In this document: positions 54,115-61,457 of the stretch, piece after piece
Layout of the letters: each line of letters opens with the position of its first letter
Numbering within the stretch: position 1 is the first letter of the stretch
Source: Bacteroidota bacterium
GTDB lineage: Bacteria; Bacteroidota; Bacteroidia; Chitinophagales; Chitinophagaceae
Direction: 5' to 3'
Assembly: GCA_005882315.1 (NCBI GenBank)
Contig: VBAR01000001.1
Coordinates: 1,499,736 to 1,563,735, forward strand
DNA length: 64,000 nt
Notes under the pieces: model-generated
Told to the model about the DNA's origin: nothing
Database searches by the model: none
Seen by the model: only the letters and a program-made list of their open reading frames with translations
Made by a program: the position numbers and the translations under genes

Positions 54115-55275
54115 ATGTTGATGCATCAAACCATGCGTTGGTATGGCCCACACGACCCGGTAAGTTTATCAGATATACGCCAGGCGGGCTGCGAAGGTGT
54201 GGTAACAGCATTGCACCAGATACCTGTTGGCGATATATGGCCGGCAGATGAAATTTATGAAAGAAAAGAACTGATTGAAGATGCAGGTATGACATGGACT
54301 GTGATCGAGAGCCTGCCGGTAAGCGATGATATAAAGAGACAAACAGGAAATTATAAGTTTCATATTGAAAGTTATAAACAAAGCCTTCGCCATATTGCTG
54401 AATGCGGGTTAAAAGTTGTTACATATAATTTTATGCCGGTACTCGATTGGCTGCGTACAGATATCTATTATGAATTACCGGATAAAAGCACAGCACTGTA
54501 TTTTAACAGGCTGGATTATTTAGTGTTTGATTTGTTTTTGCTTCAACGACCCAATGCTGAAAAAGATTATTCAGCAACTGAAATTGAAAAAGCAAAACAA
54601 CATTTTGCAAAAATGCCCGAAGAACGCAAAATAATTCTTTTTGGCAATATGATGTTGGGTCTGCCGGGTAGTGATGATGCATTTACACCAGAACAAGTAT
54701 TAACTGAATTAAAAAAATATGAAGGCATCGATAAACAAAAATTAAAACAACATTTGTTTTATTTCTTGCAGCAAGTTATTCCTGTAGCAGAAGAATGCGG
54801 ATTAAAAATGGCCATTCATCCGGATGATCCACCTTACCCTGTTTTGGGTTTGCCAAGAATTGTAAGCACTGAGCAGGATGCAGCCGATTTGATCAACGCT
54901 GCTCCATCACCTGCAAACGGATTATGCTTTTGCACCGGATCATATGGCGCAAGAGCTGATAATGATATTCCGAAAATGCTCAAACGTTTTGGTGATAATG
55001 TTCATTTTCTTCACCTGCGCAATACAAAACGTGATGCAGACGGTAATTTTTATGAAGCGGATCATCTTGCTGGTGATACAGATATGTATGCAGTAATAAA
55101 AGAAGTGTTGGAAATTCAGAAACGCAGAAATATTTCCATTCCCATGCGACCCGATCACGGTCATCAAATGCTTGATGACTTGAAAAAGAAAACCTATCCC
55201 GGTTATTCTGCTATCGGTCGATTAAAAGGACTGGCTGAGTTGAGGGGGGTAGAGTATGCGTTGAGCAGGAGTTAA
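54115..55275 (+). CDS. uxuA: D-mannonate dehydratase
   Basis: A 386-residue UxuA, which turns D-mannonate into 2-keto-3-deoxy-gluconate in the glucuronate pathway. The start is placed at the ATG at 54115 or at 54121, just before QTMRWYGPHDPVSLSDIRQ, which matches the N-terminus of E. coli UxuA. A TTG at 54055 would add 20 residues coded by a repeat element and was rejected. MAIHPDDPPYPVLGLPRIVS, NGLCFCTGSYGARADND, FLHLRNTKRDADGNFYEA and MRPDHGHQMLDD carry the metal ligands. Its natural feed is glucuronate released by GH67 and GH115. It ends the rightward arm. Confidence 0.95.
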   Translation: MLMHQTMRWYGPHDPVSLSDIRQAGCEGVVTALHQIPVGDIWPADEIYERKELIEDAGMTWTVIESLPVSDDIKRQTGNYKFHIESYKQSLRHIAECGLKVVTYNFMPVLDWLRTDIYYELPDKSTALYFNRLDYLVFDLFLLQRPNAEKDYSATEIEKAKQHFAKMPEERKIILFGNMMLGLPGSDDAFTPEQVLTELKKYEGIDKQKLKQHLFYFLQQVIPVAEECGLKMAIHPDDPPYPVLGLPRIVSTEQDAADLINAAPSPANGLCFCTGSYGARADNDIPKMLKRFGDNVHFLHLRNTKRDADGNFYEADHLAGDTDMYAVIKEVLEIQKRRNISIPMRPDHGHQMLDDLKKKTYPGYSAIGRLKGLAELRGVEYALSRS

Positions 55276-55598
55276 TTTTTACAAATAAAAAGGCTCGGAA
55301 AATTCAGAACCTTTTGCTCCCCTTATTTACGAAAGATGCAGCTACAAAAAGCTATCTGATATTACAATTAAGTATCTATTTTTTGTAAATGGTATCTGTC
55401 CTAGAAGTCGATCTGTTCCAAATAATTCTGGAAGGCTAAATCTAACTGCGAACCGAACTAGCCCGACTACAAGTAAACATACTACCCGTTTCAGCAATCA
55501 TTTTCCTCAGAAATATTTTTGTATTTTTTTGATGACGATATTGGTCTTGGCATTTATTGATTGGTTTCAACCTGATCTTTTGGATCTATAAACGATGG
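55276..55598. other. intergenic region right of the xylan locus
   Basis: This stretch of about 320 bases lies between convergent genes. It begins with a hairpin that may end the uxuA transcript (55287-55315). Beyond it I see no gene, no repeat and no RNA signature. It marks the right edge of the locus. Confidence 0.5.
55287..55315 (+). terminator. possible terminator after uxuA
   Basis: AAAAGGCTC (55288-55296) and GAACCTTTT (55307-55315) form a 9-base stem with one mismatch and a 10-base loop. Flanking A-runs and T-runs are part of the stem. It lies 12 bases after the uxuA stop. Confidence 0.45.
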
Positions 55599-56213
55599 CT
55601 AGCTACTTTGACAAAACTGTAGGACTTCATCACATTGCTTTAGGCACTCCTCCCTTTGATTGTCAAGTAGCGTATCCAAGCCAATTTGTCTAAAGGCGGA
55701 CTCCAACTCTTCTTCACTCAGCTTTAAGTCATCAGCCTTCAGCAATTCATCACACAATTTTTCCACCATGGACCAAACTTCCTTATTGCTAAGAAAATCG
55801 ATCAAAAATCGCAGACAGAATTCTTTTAGCTTATCCCCATCGATCTGATAGAAAAGTGTAAAAACATAAGCATTGTCCCGGAACGAAGAAATATCGCCGC
55901 CCGCAAACAGCCAATCTATAATCGTATTATCAGCTATTATCTCCCCTTTTCTATCTCTTATCGCGTCAGCACCCTGTAGATACATATTCTCACCTATCAC
56001 TCCAGCAAACAAGGTTATCGCTAATGCTGTGTGATCCTGCTCATCATTCAATAGAGGTCCGTTAATATACAATGTTCCATTGTCCTCACCATTCATAACT
56101 GAATCTGCATTCACAACAACTTTTTCAATTTTAATTTTTTGACGAAATAGTCGCGCAATAATAGCGTGACAACATTCGTGAATGCAAACCCTTTTTATGT
56201 CGATATTAGTCAT
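55599..56213 (-). CDS. small M41 (FtsH-protease)-like protein without AAA domain
   Basis: A 204-residue protein starting at the ATG at 56213 (MTNIDIKRV). It carries a zinc-protease motif, CIHECCHAIIARLF (His12, Glu13, His16), at the place and in the style of FtsH's HEAGHA. It then has TLFAGVIGENMYL, like the FtsH AGRVAEE segment, and GGDISSFRDNAYVF, like the third-ligand GASSDIxxA region. There is no AAA ATPase domain, signal peptide or membrane helix. It may be a stand-alone metalloprotease or an inactive relative. The neighbours give no clue. The family resemblance is by eye and needs a profile search. Confidence 0.6.
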   Translation of the reverse strand: MTNIDIKRVCIHECCHAIIARLFRQKIKIEKVVVNADSVMNGEDNGTLYINGPLLNDEQDHTALAITLFAGVIGENMYLQGADAIRDRKGEIIADNTIIDWLFAGGDISSFRDNAYVFTLFYQIDGDKLKEFCLRFLIDFLSNKEVWSMVEKLCDELLKADDLKLSEEELESAFRQIGLDTLLDNQREECLKQCDEVLQFCQSS

Positions 56214-56294
56214 GAGAAAATCAGTTATTAGAAAATTATTAAAAAGGCAATTCAACAATAACTTACCTTAAATTTAATGGAAGACTAGAAAATC

Positions 56295-56330
56295 AAAAAA
56301 GGGTTACACTTATCAAAGTATAACCCTTTT
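56295..56330 (-). terminator. Rho-independent terminator for tRNA-Asn
   Basis: AAAAGGGTTA (56297-56306) and TAACCCTTTT (56321-56330) form a strong stem. Read on the minus strand it follows the tRNA 3' end by about 12 bases and is trailed by TTTTTTGATTTTC, a classical U-tract. It may also serve the opposite direction (TTTTACTTTTATAT). Confidence 0.8.
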
Positions 56331-56342
56331 ACTTTTATATCG

Positions 56343-56416
56343 CTCCTCAGTCAGGACTTGAACCTGAGACCCTCTGATTAACAGTCAGATGCTCTAACCA
56401 ACTGAGCTACTGAGGA
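56343..56416 (-). tRNA. tRNA-Asn (GTT)
   Basis: A 74-base cloverleaf on the minus strand. The acceptor TCCTCAG pairs with CTGAGGA, with discriminator G. The D-arm is GCTC...GAGC. The anticodon stem TCTGA/TCAGA closes loop CTGTTAA with anticodon GTT (Asn). The T-arm contains GGTTCAAGTCC. No CCA is encoded. A terminator follows at 56330-56295. Confidence 0.95.
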
Positions 56417-56491
56417 AGATCTTCCCTTTGTTATTGGGGCAGCAAAAATAGGGAAAAATCGTTTTGGGAAAAACAGAAATCTCAATTGATT

Positions 56492-56845
56492 TTAGCCGAA
56501 TAACCAGCTTTTATTTTCCATACCCACAAAAACCCCGTCTTCCCTAATCTCTACCGGCCAGTGTTTCAGGTAGTAACCTTCGCCGGTTACATTGCGGCCA
56601 TTATTCATATCATATTTATAACGATGAAGTGGACAAACCACATTTCCTAAGGAGTCAATGGATCCTTCTGCAAGTATGCCTCCGGCATGAGGGCATTTGT
56701 AAGCAAATGCAAAAACAGCGTCTTTAAATTTTCCAAGGCATATCTTTTTGCCTTTTATTTCCACTACCGCAATATTATTAGAAGCGAATTCAATTTCGTT
56801 CACATGATTGGCTGTTTTATACCAGGTATAATCTTTTTCAGACAT
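56492..56845 (-). CDS. Rieske [2Fe-2S] ferredoxin-like protein
   Basis: A 117-residue single-domain Rieske protein. The cluster ligands are in CPHAGG (Cys51, His53) and CPLHRYKYD (Cys71, His74), with spacing usual for ferredoxins of aromatic dioxygenases and NirD-like proteins. There is no signal or membrane helix, so it is probably a soluble electron carrier. Its start overlaps the hflX stop by one base, which indicates co-translation, although no functional tie to HflX is known. Other redox partners are not in view. Confidence 0.9.
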   Translation of the reverse strand: MSEKDYTWYKTANHVNEIEFASNNIAVVEIKGKKICLGKFKDAVFAFAYKCPHAGGILAEGSIDSLGNVVCPLHRYKYDMNNGRNVTGEGYYLKHWPVEIREDGVFVGMENKSWLFG

Positions 56846-58035
56846 TAATAGAAAAACTCAGCTTTATAAGGATAGCGTATCCGGTAAAGCTCTCTTACCT
56901 TATTTAAAATTGTATTACGCAGTTGATCAATATTTTTCTTTTCAGTAGCAGAAATAAAAACGGTGTTACCATTTGTCTCCCGTTGCCAGCGTTCCTTCAG
57001 ATCATTGAGGATCTCTGTTTTTGTTTCTTCATTCAGCCATTCGTCAAATGTATATCGTTCATACAAGTCCATCTTATTGAAAATGGTAATGACGGGCTTG
57101 TCATATGCTTTCAGGTCCTGCAAAGTTTTATTTACCACACCCATCTGATCTTCATAATTCGGATGTGATATATCCACCATATGCAAAAGAATATCTGCTT
57201 CTCTCACTTCATCCAAAGTACTTTTAAAACTTTCAACTAAATGATGCGGTAGTTTGCGGATAAAACCAACCGTATCACTTAACAAGAACGGAGTGTTTTC
57301 AAAAACGATTTTGCTTGTTGTAGTATCAAGTGTAGCAAACAATTTATTTTCGGCAAAAACATTTCGTTTGCTCAGGAGGTTCATCACGGTTGATTTACCG
57401 ACGTTGGTATAGCCTACCAATGCAACACGGATAAACTCACCTCGGTCCTTACGTTGTGTATAAGATTGTTTATCGATCTCTGCAAGTTTTCTCTTTAGCA
57501 AAGAAATTTTCTCCCGTACAATACGACGGTCAGTTTCAATCTCAGTTTCACCGGGGCCTCTTGTACCAATACCACCACCCAATCGTTCAAGGTGTTTCCA
57601 CATCCCTCGCAATCTTGGCAATAAATATTGGTATTGTGCCAGCTCCACCTGTGCTTTGGCCTGCGCCGTTTTTGCACGTCTCGCAAAAATGTCAAGTATC
57701 AGATCGCTTCTATCAATTGTTTTTGCATCAATTGCTTTTTCAATATTATTGATCTGTGCGCCGGAAAGTTCATCATCAAATATTACAACACGGATATTTT
57801 TTCCCGAGATATAATCTTTTATTTCTTCCAGTTTTCCTTTGCCAACAAATGTGCGGCTATCAGGATGCTGCAATTTTTGTGTAAATCTTTTTACTGCTAC
57901 TGCACCTGCTGTTTCTGCAAGAAATGCAAGTTCATCAAGATACTCCTGTACCTGCTGATCAGTTTGATCTTTATGAATCAATCCAACTAGTACTGCCCGC
58001 TCTTCGTTTTCGAATATTTTTTTCTTTTCAATCAT
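56845..58035 (-). CDS. hflX: GTPase HflX
   Basis: A 396-residue HflX, a ribosome-associated GTPase that splits stalled ribosomes. The N-terminal HflX domain (FVGKGKLEEIKDYI, VVIFDDELSGAQINNIEKA, ILDIFARRAKTAQAKAQVEL, GGGIGTRGPGETEIETDRR) precedes the G domain. G1 is GYTNVGKST, the switch region LDTTT, G3 DTVGFIRKLPHHLV and G4 NKMD. Length is usual for Bacteroidota. It is separated from the upstream beta-barrel gene by a strong bidirectional terminator and is followed by the one-base-overlapping Rieske gene. Confidence 0.96.
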   Translation of the reverse strand: MIEKKKIFENEERAVLVGLIHKDQTDQQVQEYLDELAFLAETAGAVAVKRFTQKLQHPDSRTFVGKGKLEEIKDYISGKNIRVVIFDDELSGAQINNIEKAIDAKTIDRSDLILDIFARRAKTAQAKAQVELAQYQYLLPRLRGMWKHLERLGGGIGTRGPGETEIETDRRIVREKISLLKRKLAEIDKQSYTQRKDRGEFIRVALVGYTNVGKSTVMNLLSKRNVFAENKLFATLDTTTSKIVFENTPFLLSDTVGFIRKLPHHLVESFKSTLDEVREADILLHMVDISHPNYEDQMGVVNKTLQDLKAYDKPVITIFNKMDLYERYTFDEWLNEETKTEILNDLKERWQRETNGNTVFISATEKKNIDQLRNTILNKVRELYRIRYPYKAEFFY

Positions 58036-58060
58036 GTAGTTACTTTAATCAGCCGCAAAA

Positions 58061-58100
58061 ATAAAGAAGCAATCCCGCTAATATGGGATTGCTTCTTTAT
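58061..58100. terminator. strong bidirectional terminator between the beta-barrel gene and hflX
   Basis: A perfect 16-base stem, 58061-58076 and 58085-58100 (core GAAGCAATCCC/GGGATTGCTTC), has an 8-base loop. On the minus strand it is followed by TTTTTGCGG, and on the plus strand by TTTATATCAC. It ends the upstream minus-strand gene before hflX begins. Confidence 0.85.
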
Positions 58101-58118
58101 TTTATATCACAAATAATT

Positions 58119-58859
58119 TTATAAACCGCTAATCTGTAAACCGACTGCCCACGGATTTACCTTTGGTGCTAACCCGTCTTTGAACAACTGACTGATCTGG
58201 TAACTTCCAAACAAACTGAAAATTCCATATCCAACACGGGCAGTAGCAACGAACCGGGTCTTATTGATAAATCTTTTGCTCAGTTCTTTTTGAATGTACT
58301 CGTTTGTCCCTCCGGCGGCACCAACATAATCTTTGCCACGGGTATGTGCATTGGTAACTGTTCCCACCTTCATACCAATTGCTGCTTTGAATGATCTGTT
58401 GCTTTGCATCGGGTTTTTTGTATACCGCAATTCAAGTGGGGCCTCAAGATATGACACGGCTAATTTATATTTATCAAAATAAGCGGTGTCACTTCTGTCA
58501 TCGATCGTTAATGTAGTAGTGAGGTCTTTGATGCCGAGGTACATTTTATCAAAATAGATATGATCACTACCGAAACCCGCACCAATGCCAATGCTTATTT
58601 TCTGGTTTGTCTTTACCGGGAAATCAAACATAAAGTACAAATTAACCGATTTAGGAAACCCCTTGGTGTTAATGCTATCTGGTTTGCCGGCCCACCCAGC
58701 CCAACCAAACTGAAACATCAGGTGGTCATTAGCACGACCCGAAAGGTCGATAACAGGTTTTTTCTTAGGGTTAACAGGGTATACAATTTTTGTACTGTCC
58801 TGGGCATTTAATGTTATTAGCATTATACAGCAAAACAAAGAGAGAACTGATTTCTTCAT
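58119..58859 (-). CDS. exported outer-membrane beta-barrel-like protein
   Basis: A 246-residue protein starting at the ATG at 58859 (MKKSVLSLFCCIMLITLNAQ, a clear signal peptide). Alternating-residue strands (VNLYFMFDFPVKTNQKISIG, IGAGFGSDHIYF, YLEAPLELRYTK, FVATARVGYGIFSLFGSYQI) and the ending WAVGLQISGL suggest an 8-10-stranded outer-membrane barrel of the PorT/OmpW-like kind common in Bacteroidota. No specific family could be named. It is monocistronic, with the bidirectional terminator right after it. Confidence 0.75.
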   Translation of the reverse strand: MKKSVLSLFCCIMLITLNAQDSTKIVYPVNPKKKPVIDLSGRANDHLMFQFGWAGWAGKPDSINTKGFPKSVNLYFMFDFPVKTNQKISIGIGAGFGSDHIYFDKMYLGIKDLTTTLTIDDRSDTAYFDKYKLAVSYLEAPLELRYTKNPMQSNRSFKAAIGMKVGTVTNAHTRGKDYVGAAGGTNEYIQKELSKRFINKTRFVATARVGYGIFSLFGSYQISQLFKDGLAPKVNPWAVGLQISGL

Positions 58860-58936
58860 AAACAATGAGTAAAAAACAAATGTATTTTCAATGCGGTTAA
58901 CAAAAGGTTAAAGAACCTGATTGAAAATAGGATGAA

Positions 58937-58960
58937 TAAAAAAGCGGAAACATGTTCCGC
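58937..58960 (-). terminator. Rho-independent terminator after the tRNA pair
   Basis: GCGGAA (58944-58949) and TTCCGC (58955-58960) form a stem with a 5-base loop. On the minus strand it is followed by TTTTTTATTC. It lies just beyond the degenerate tRNA copy and would end the tRNA transcript. Confidence 0.7.
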
Positions 58961-58971
58961 AGTTTGATAAG

Positions 58972-59045
58972 TGGACCCTGTTGGGATCGAACCAACGACC
59001 CTCCCGATATGCATCGGGATGCTCTTGCCGCTGAGCTAAGGATTC
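58972..59045 (-). pseudogene. degenerate tandem copy of the CAU tRNA
   Basis: A tRNA-like sequence of 74 bases whose 3' part (T-arm, variable loop, acceptor 3' strand; 30 bases) is identical to the neighbouring tRNA at 59073-59146. The 5' acceptor strand GAATCCT pairs poorly with AGGGTCC (an A-C mismatch plus a T-G wobble). The anticodon arm is replaced by the palindrome TCCCGATATGCATCGGGA (plus-strand order, 59002-59019), leaving a 6- or 8-base loop and no valid anticodon position. It is therefore judged non-functional. It would be co-transcribed with the intact tRNA. Confidence 0.75.
59002..59019. repeat. CCCGAT/ATCGGG palindrome inside the tRNA-like sequence
   Basis: TCCCGAT and ATCGGGA arms enclose ATGC. 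It is related to the perfect palindrome at 3596-3613 and the one at 226-242. It replaces the anticodon stem-loop of the degenerate tRNA. Confidence 0.55.
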
Positions 59046-59072
59046 AGAAAACACAAAGAACTAAAATAACTG

Positions 59073-59146
59073 TGGACCCTGTTGGGATCGAACCAACGAC
59101 CCCCTGATTATGAGTCAGGTGCTCTAACCGTCTGAGCTAAGGGTCC
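59073..59146 (-). tRNA. tRNA with CAU anticodon (Ile2-lysidine type or elongator Met)
   Basis: A 74-base cloverleaf. The acceptor GGACCCT pairs with AGGGTCC, discriminator A. The D-arm is GCTC...GAGC. The anticodon stem CCTGA/TCAGG closes loop CTCATAA (anticodon CAT). The T-arm is GTTGG...CCAAC. The acceptor and T-stem resemble tRNA-Ile2(CAU) more than elongator tRNA-Met as I know them from E. coli, but annotation tools often label such genes Met. No CCA is encoded. A degenerate copy lies 27 bases downstream. Confidence 0.9.
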
Positions 59147-59197
59147 TCGGATTTTATCTCCGGGCGGCAAAAATATAGAATTAATGCGAAGCCAGAA

Positions 59198-59437
59198 CTA
59201 TTTTATCTCTTCGAATTCTATATAATCTCCGGGCTTGTCTTTTGTTATTTGAGGTTCTTTTTCAGGTGCAGATTGTTCCCCTTGCTGCTTTGCGTACTCG
59301 TTCATCCGCTCATTCATTTCCCTGAATTGTTTTTTTACCTGCCGGGTAGTGCGGTAAACAGGAATGATGAATTGAAATATGATTTTGTATCCCAGGTAAA
59401 TCAGGAAGGCATACAACAGAATTTTGAAAACTGACAT
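59198..59437 (-). CDS. DUF4834-type small membrane protein
   Basis: A 79-residue protein with one N-terminal membrane helix (FKILLYAFLIYLGYKIIFQF) followed by a charged, partly helical tail (VKKQFREMNERMNEYAKQQ) and an acidic end (GDYIEFEEIK). This layout and the end motif match the DUF4834 group of small Bacteroidota proteins. It is divergent from rimP, which is a common arrangement. Its function is unknown. Confidence 0.75.
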   Translation of the reverse strand: MSVFKILLYAFLIYLGYKIIFQFIIPVYRTTRQVKKQFREMNERMNEYAKQQGEQSAPEKEPQITKDKPGDYIEFEEIK

Positions 59438-59572
59438 GGGGCAAAGTTATTCGCAGCAGGTAAATAAGCCCAGCTTCTTTTCATAAATGGTAATTAAAAT
59501 ATCATGATTCTTTTTTACTAAATTTTGGCAGGTATGAGCCTCATCCTTACATTTGCAGCGGAATTAGAACAC

Positions 59573-59598
59573 AGAAGGGAACGGAATCGTTCCCTTCT
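59573..59598 (+). promoter_or_regulatory. hairpin in the rimP leader
   Basis: A perfect 11-base inverted repeat with core GAAGGGAACG (59574-59583) and CGTTCCCTTC (59588-59597) around GAAT, 14 bases before the rimP start. It is followed by TTCATTTTCC. It could be an attenuator or a protein-binding RNA element controlling the rimP-nusA-infB operon. It does not match a riboswitch class that I recognise. Confidence 0.6.
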
Positions 59599-59611
59599 TC
59601 ATTTTCCGGTT

Positions 59612-60082
59612 ATGAACGAAGGCACCCAGTTTAAGGCTATTGAGCAGTTGGTAGAAGCTGTAATTGATTCAGCAGCAGGTGATTTTCTTGTTGAGCTCAA
59701 ATTCCTGCCCGGCAATAACATTAAAGTATTTGTGGACGGTGACCAGGCTATAGCCATTGCCAGGCTGGTTCAATATAACAGGGGCTTGTACAAAAAAATC
59801 GAAGAAAGCGGCCTGTTTCCGAATGGAGATTTCGCATTAGAGGTTTCTTCTCCGGGGCTTGACGAACCTTTGAAAATGCACCGGCAATATGTAAAGAATA
59901 TTAACCGGTTTGTGGAAGTGATAAAAAAGGATGGACTGAAAACTGAGGGTCAGCTTATTGATGTACAGGAAAATGAAATGGTGATACAGGAAGAAAAAGG
60001 CAAGGGAAAAAAGAAAGAGTTGGTGTTACACACCATTCCATTTACAGAAGTTAAATCAACAAAAATTCAAATAAAGTTTTAA
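59612..60082 (+). CDS. rimP: ribosome maturation factor RimP
   Basis: A 156-residue RimP, needed for maturation of the 30S subunit. The start is the ATG at 59612 (MNEGTQFKAIEQLVEAVIDS). A longer in-frame version from 59525 is translated through the leader hairpin and was rejected. LVELKFLPGNNIKVFVDGDQ and FALEVSSPGLDEPLKMHRQY are the conserved N-domain segments. The C-terminal Sm-like domain follows (VEVIKKDGLKTEGQLIDVQ, EVKSTKIQIKF). It heads the operon rimP-nusA-infB, with nusA 13 bases downstream. Confidence 0.93.
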   Translation: MNEGTQFKAIEQLVEAVIDSAAGDFLVELKFLPGNNIKVFVDGDQAIAIARLVQYNRGLYKKIEESGLFPNGDFALEVSSPGLDEPLKMHRQYVKNINRFVEVIKKDGLKTEGQLIDVQENEMVIQEEKGKGKKKELVLHTIPFTEVKSTKIQIKF

Positions 60083-60095
60083 GAAAGCTACAACT

Positions 60096-61343
60096 ATGGC
60101 AAGTATCAACTTAATTGAAGCGTTCCAGGAGTTTAAGGATGCAGAAAACATTGACCGCCCCACAATGATGAAAGTCGTGGAAGATGTGTTTAAAACATTG
60201 CTTCGTAAAAAGTATGGAAGTGATGAAAATTTTGACGTGATCGTGAATGCTGAAAAGGGTGACCTCGAGATCATTCGCCGCCGCATGATCGTGGAAGATG
60301 GGCAGGTAGAAGATCCTTTAGCGCAGATAGCTTACAGCGATGCAATAAAAATTGAACCTGATTTTGAAGTAGGTGAAGAACTTTACCAGGAAATTGACCT
60401 TTATGATTTTGGTCGTCGTGCCATCCTTGCTGCCAAGCAAACACTGGCTAGTCGTATCAGCGATCTGAAGAAAAATTTACTGGCCAAAAAATATGGCGAA
60501 CGTGTAGGAGAGATCACTAGCGCAGAAGTATACCAGGTTTGGAAAAAAGAAATATTGCTTCTGGATGAAGAAGGTAATGAACTGATACTTCCTAAAAGCG
60601 AACAGATACCACAGGATTATTTCAAAAAAGGTGAATCGATTCGTGCCGTTGTAAGGAAAGTGGATATGAAAAATAACACACCAGTTATTATTCTTTCCCG
60701 TACTTCACCTGAGTTTCTTGCTAAACTCCTTGAAATTGAAGTGCCTGAAATCTTCGACGGATTGATAGTGATTAAAAAGATCGTCCGTGATCCAGGTGAA
60801 AGAGCTAAGGTTGCGGTTGAATCTTTTGATGACCGTATCGATCCGGTGGGTGCCTGCGTAGGTATGAAAGGAAGCCGTATTCATGGCATTGTTCGTGAAT
60901 TGAAAAATGAAAATATTGATGTGATCAACTGGACAGCTAATACACAGCTGCTGATCCAGCGTTCATTAACACCGGCGAAGATCACCAGTATGGATCTTGA
61001 TACTGAAGGCAAACATGCAAGTGTCTTCCTGAAACCTGATCAAGTATCATTGGCTATTGGTCGCCGTGGTGTAAACATCAAACTGGCCTGTGAACTTACC
61101 GGTTATGAAATTGATGTATTCCGTGATAATGAAGGTGAAGTAAACGAATTTGATATCGACCTTGATGAATTTAGCGATGAGATAGAAACATGGGTGATAG
61201 ATGAACTGAAGCGCATCGGTTGTGATACCGGAAGAAGTGTGTTGAATTTAACACCTGAAGAACTGGAGCGTCGTACCGATCTGGAGAAAGAGACAATTGA
61301 TGAAGTAAGAAGAGTATTGAAAGAAGAATTTGAAAAGGAATAA
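60096..61343 (+). CDS. nusA: transcription termination/antitermination factor NusA
   Basis: A 415-residue NusA, which binds RNA polymerase and modulates pausing and termination. Domain order is an N-terminal polymerase-binding domain (1-125), S1 domain (about 130-200, GESIRAVVRKVDMKNNTPVI), KH1 (AKVAVESFDDRIDPVGACVG, MKGSRIHGIVRELKNENIDV) and KH2 (DQVSLAIGRRGVNIKLACEL). A short acidic C-terminus follows with a single helix-hairpin-like segment, as usual in Bacteroidota, which lack the AR repeats of E. coli. It lies between rimP and infB. Confidence 0.96.
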   Translation: MASINLIEAFQEFKDAENIDRPTMMKVVEDVFKTLLRKKYGSDENFDVIVNAEKGDLEIIRRRMIVEDGQVEDPLAQIAYSDAIKIEPDFEVGEELYQEIDLYDFGRRAILAAKQTLASRISDLKKNLLAKKYGERVGEITSAEVYQVWKKEILLLDEEGNELILPKSEQIPQDYFKKGESIRAVVRKVDMKNNTPVIILSRTSPEFLAKLLEIEVPEIFDGLIVIKKIVRDPGERAKVAVESFDDRIDPVGACVGMKGSRIHGIVRELKNENIDVINWTANTQLLIQRSLTPAKITSMDLDTEGKHASVFLKPDQVSLAIGRRGVNIKLACELTGYEIDVFRDNEGEVNEFDIDLDEFSDEIETWVIDELKRIGCDTGRSVLNLTPEELERRTDLEKETIDEVRRVLKEEFEKE

Positions 61344-61357
61344 TGAGGTTGGAAAAG

Positions 61358-61418
61358 TCATATTAGTCAAACAAGTCAAATGAGTGACATACTAATATGA
61401 TAGATATGACTCATTTGA
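61358..61418. repeat. interleaved inverted-repeat element between nusA and infB
   Basis: TCATATTAG (61358-61366) pairs with CTAATATGA (61392-61400). TCAAATGAGT (61376-61385) pairs with ACTCATTTGA (61409-61418), which is followed by TTTTTAC. The order A-B-A'-B' is the same as at 20055-20114, although the sequences differ. The second hairpin plus T-run could act as a weak terminator or attenuator inside the operon. Confidence 0.6.
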
Positions 61419-61457
61419 TTTTTACTGATAAGACTTAATGACAATTAAATAAACTGA

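Noticed and set aside
59525-59611. N-terminal extension of RimP
   Set aside because: It would translate a perfect hairpin, and RimP proteins are about 155 residues long, which fits the ATG at 59612.
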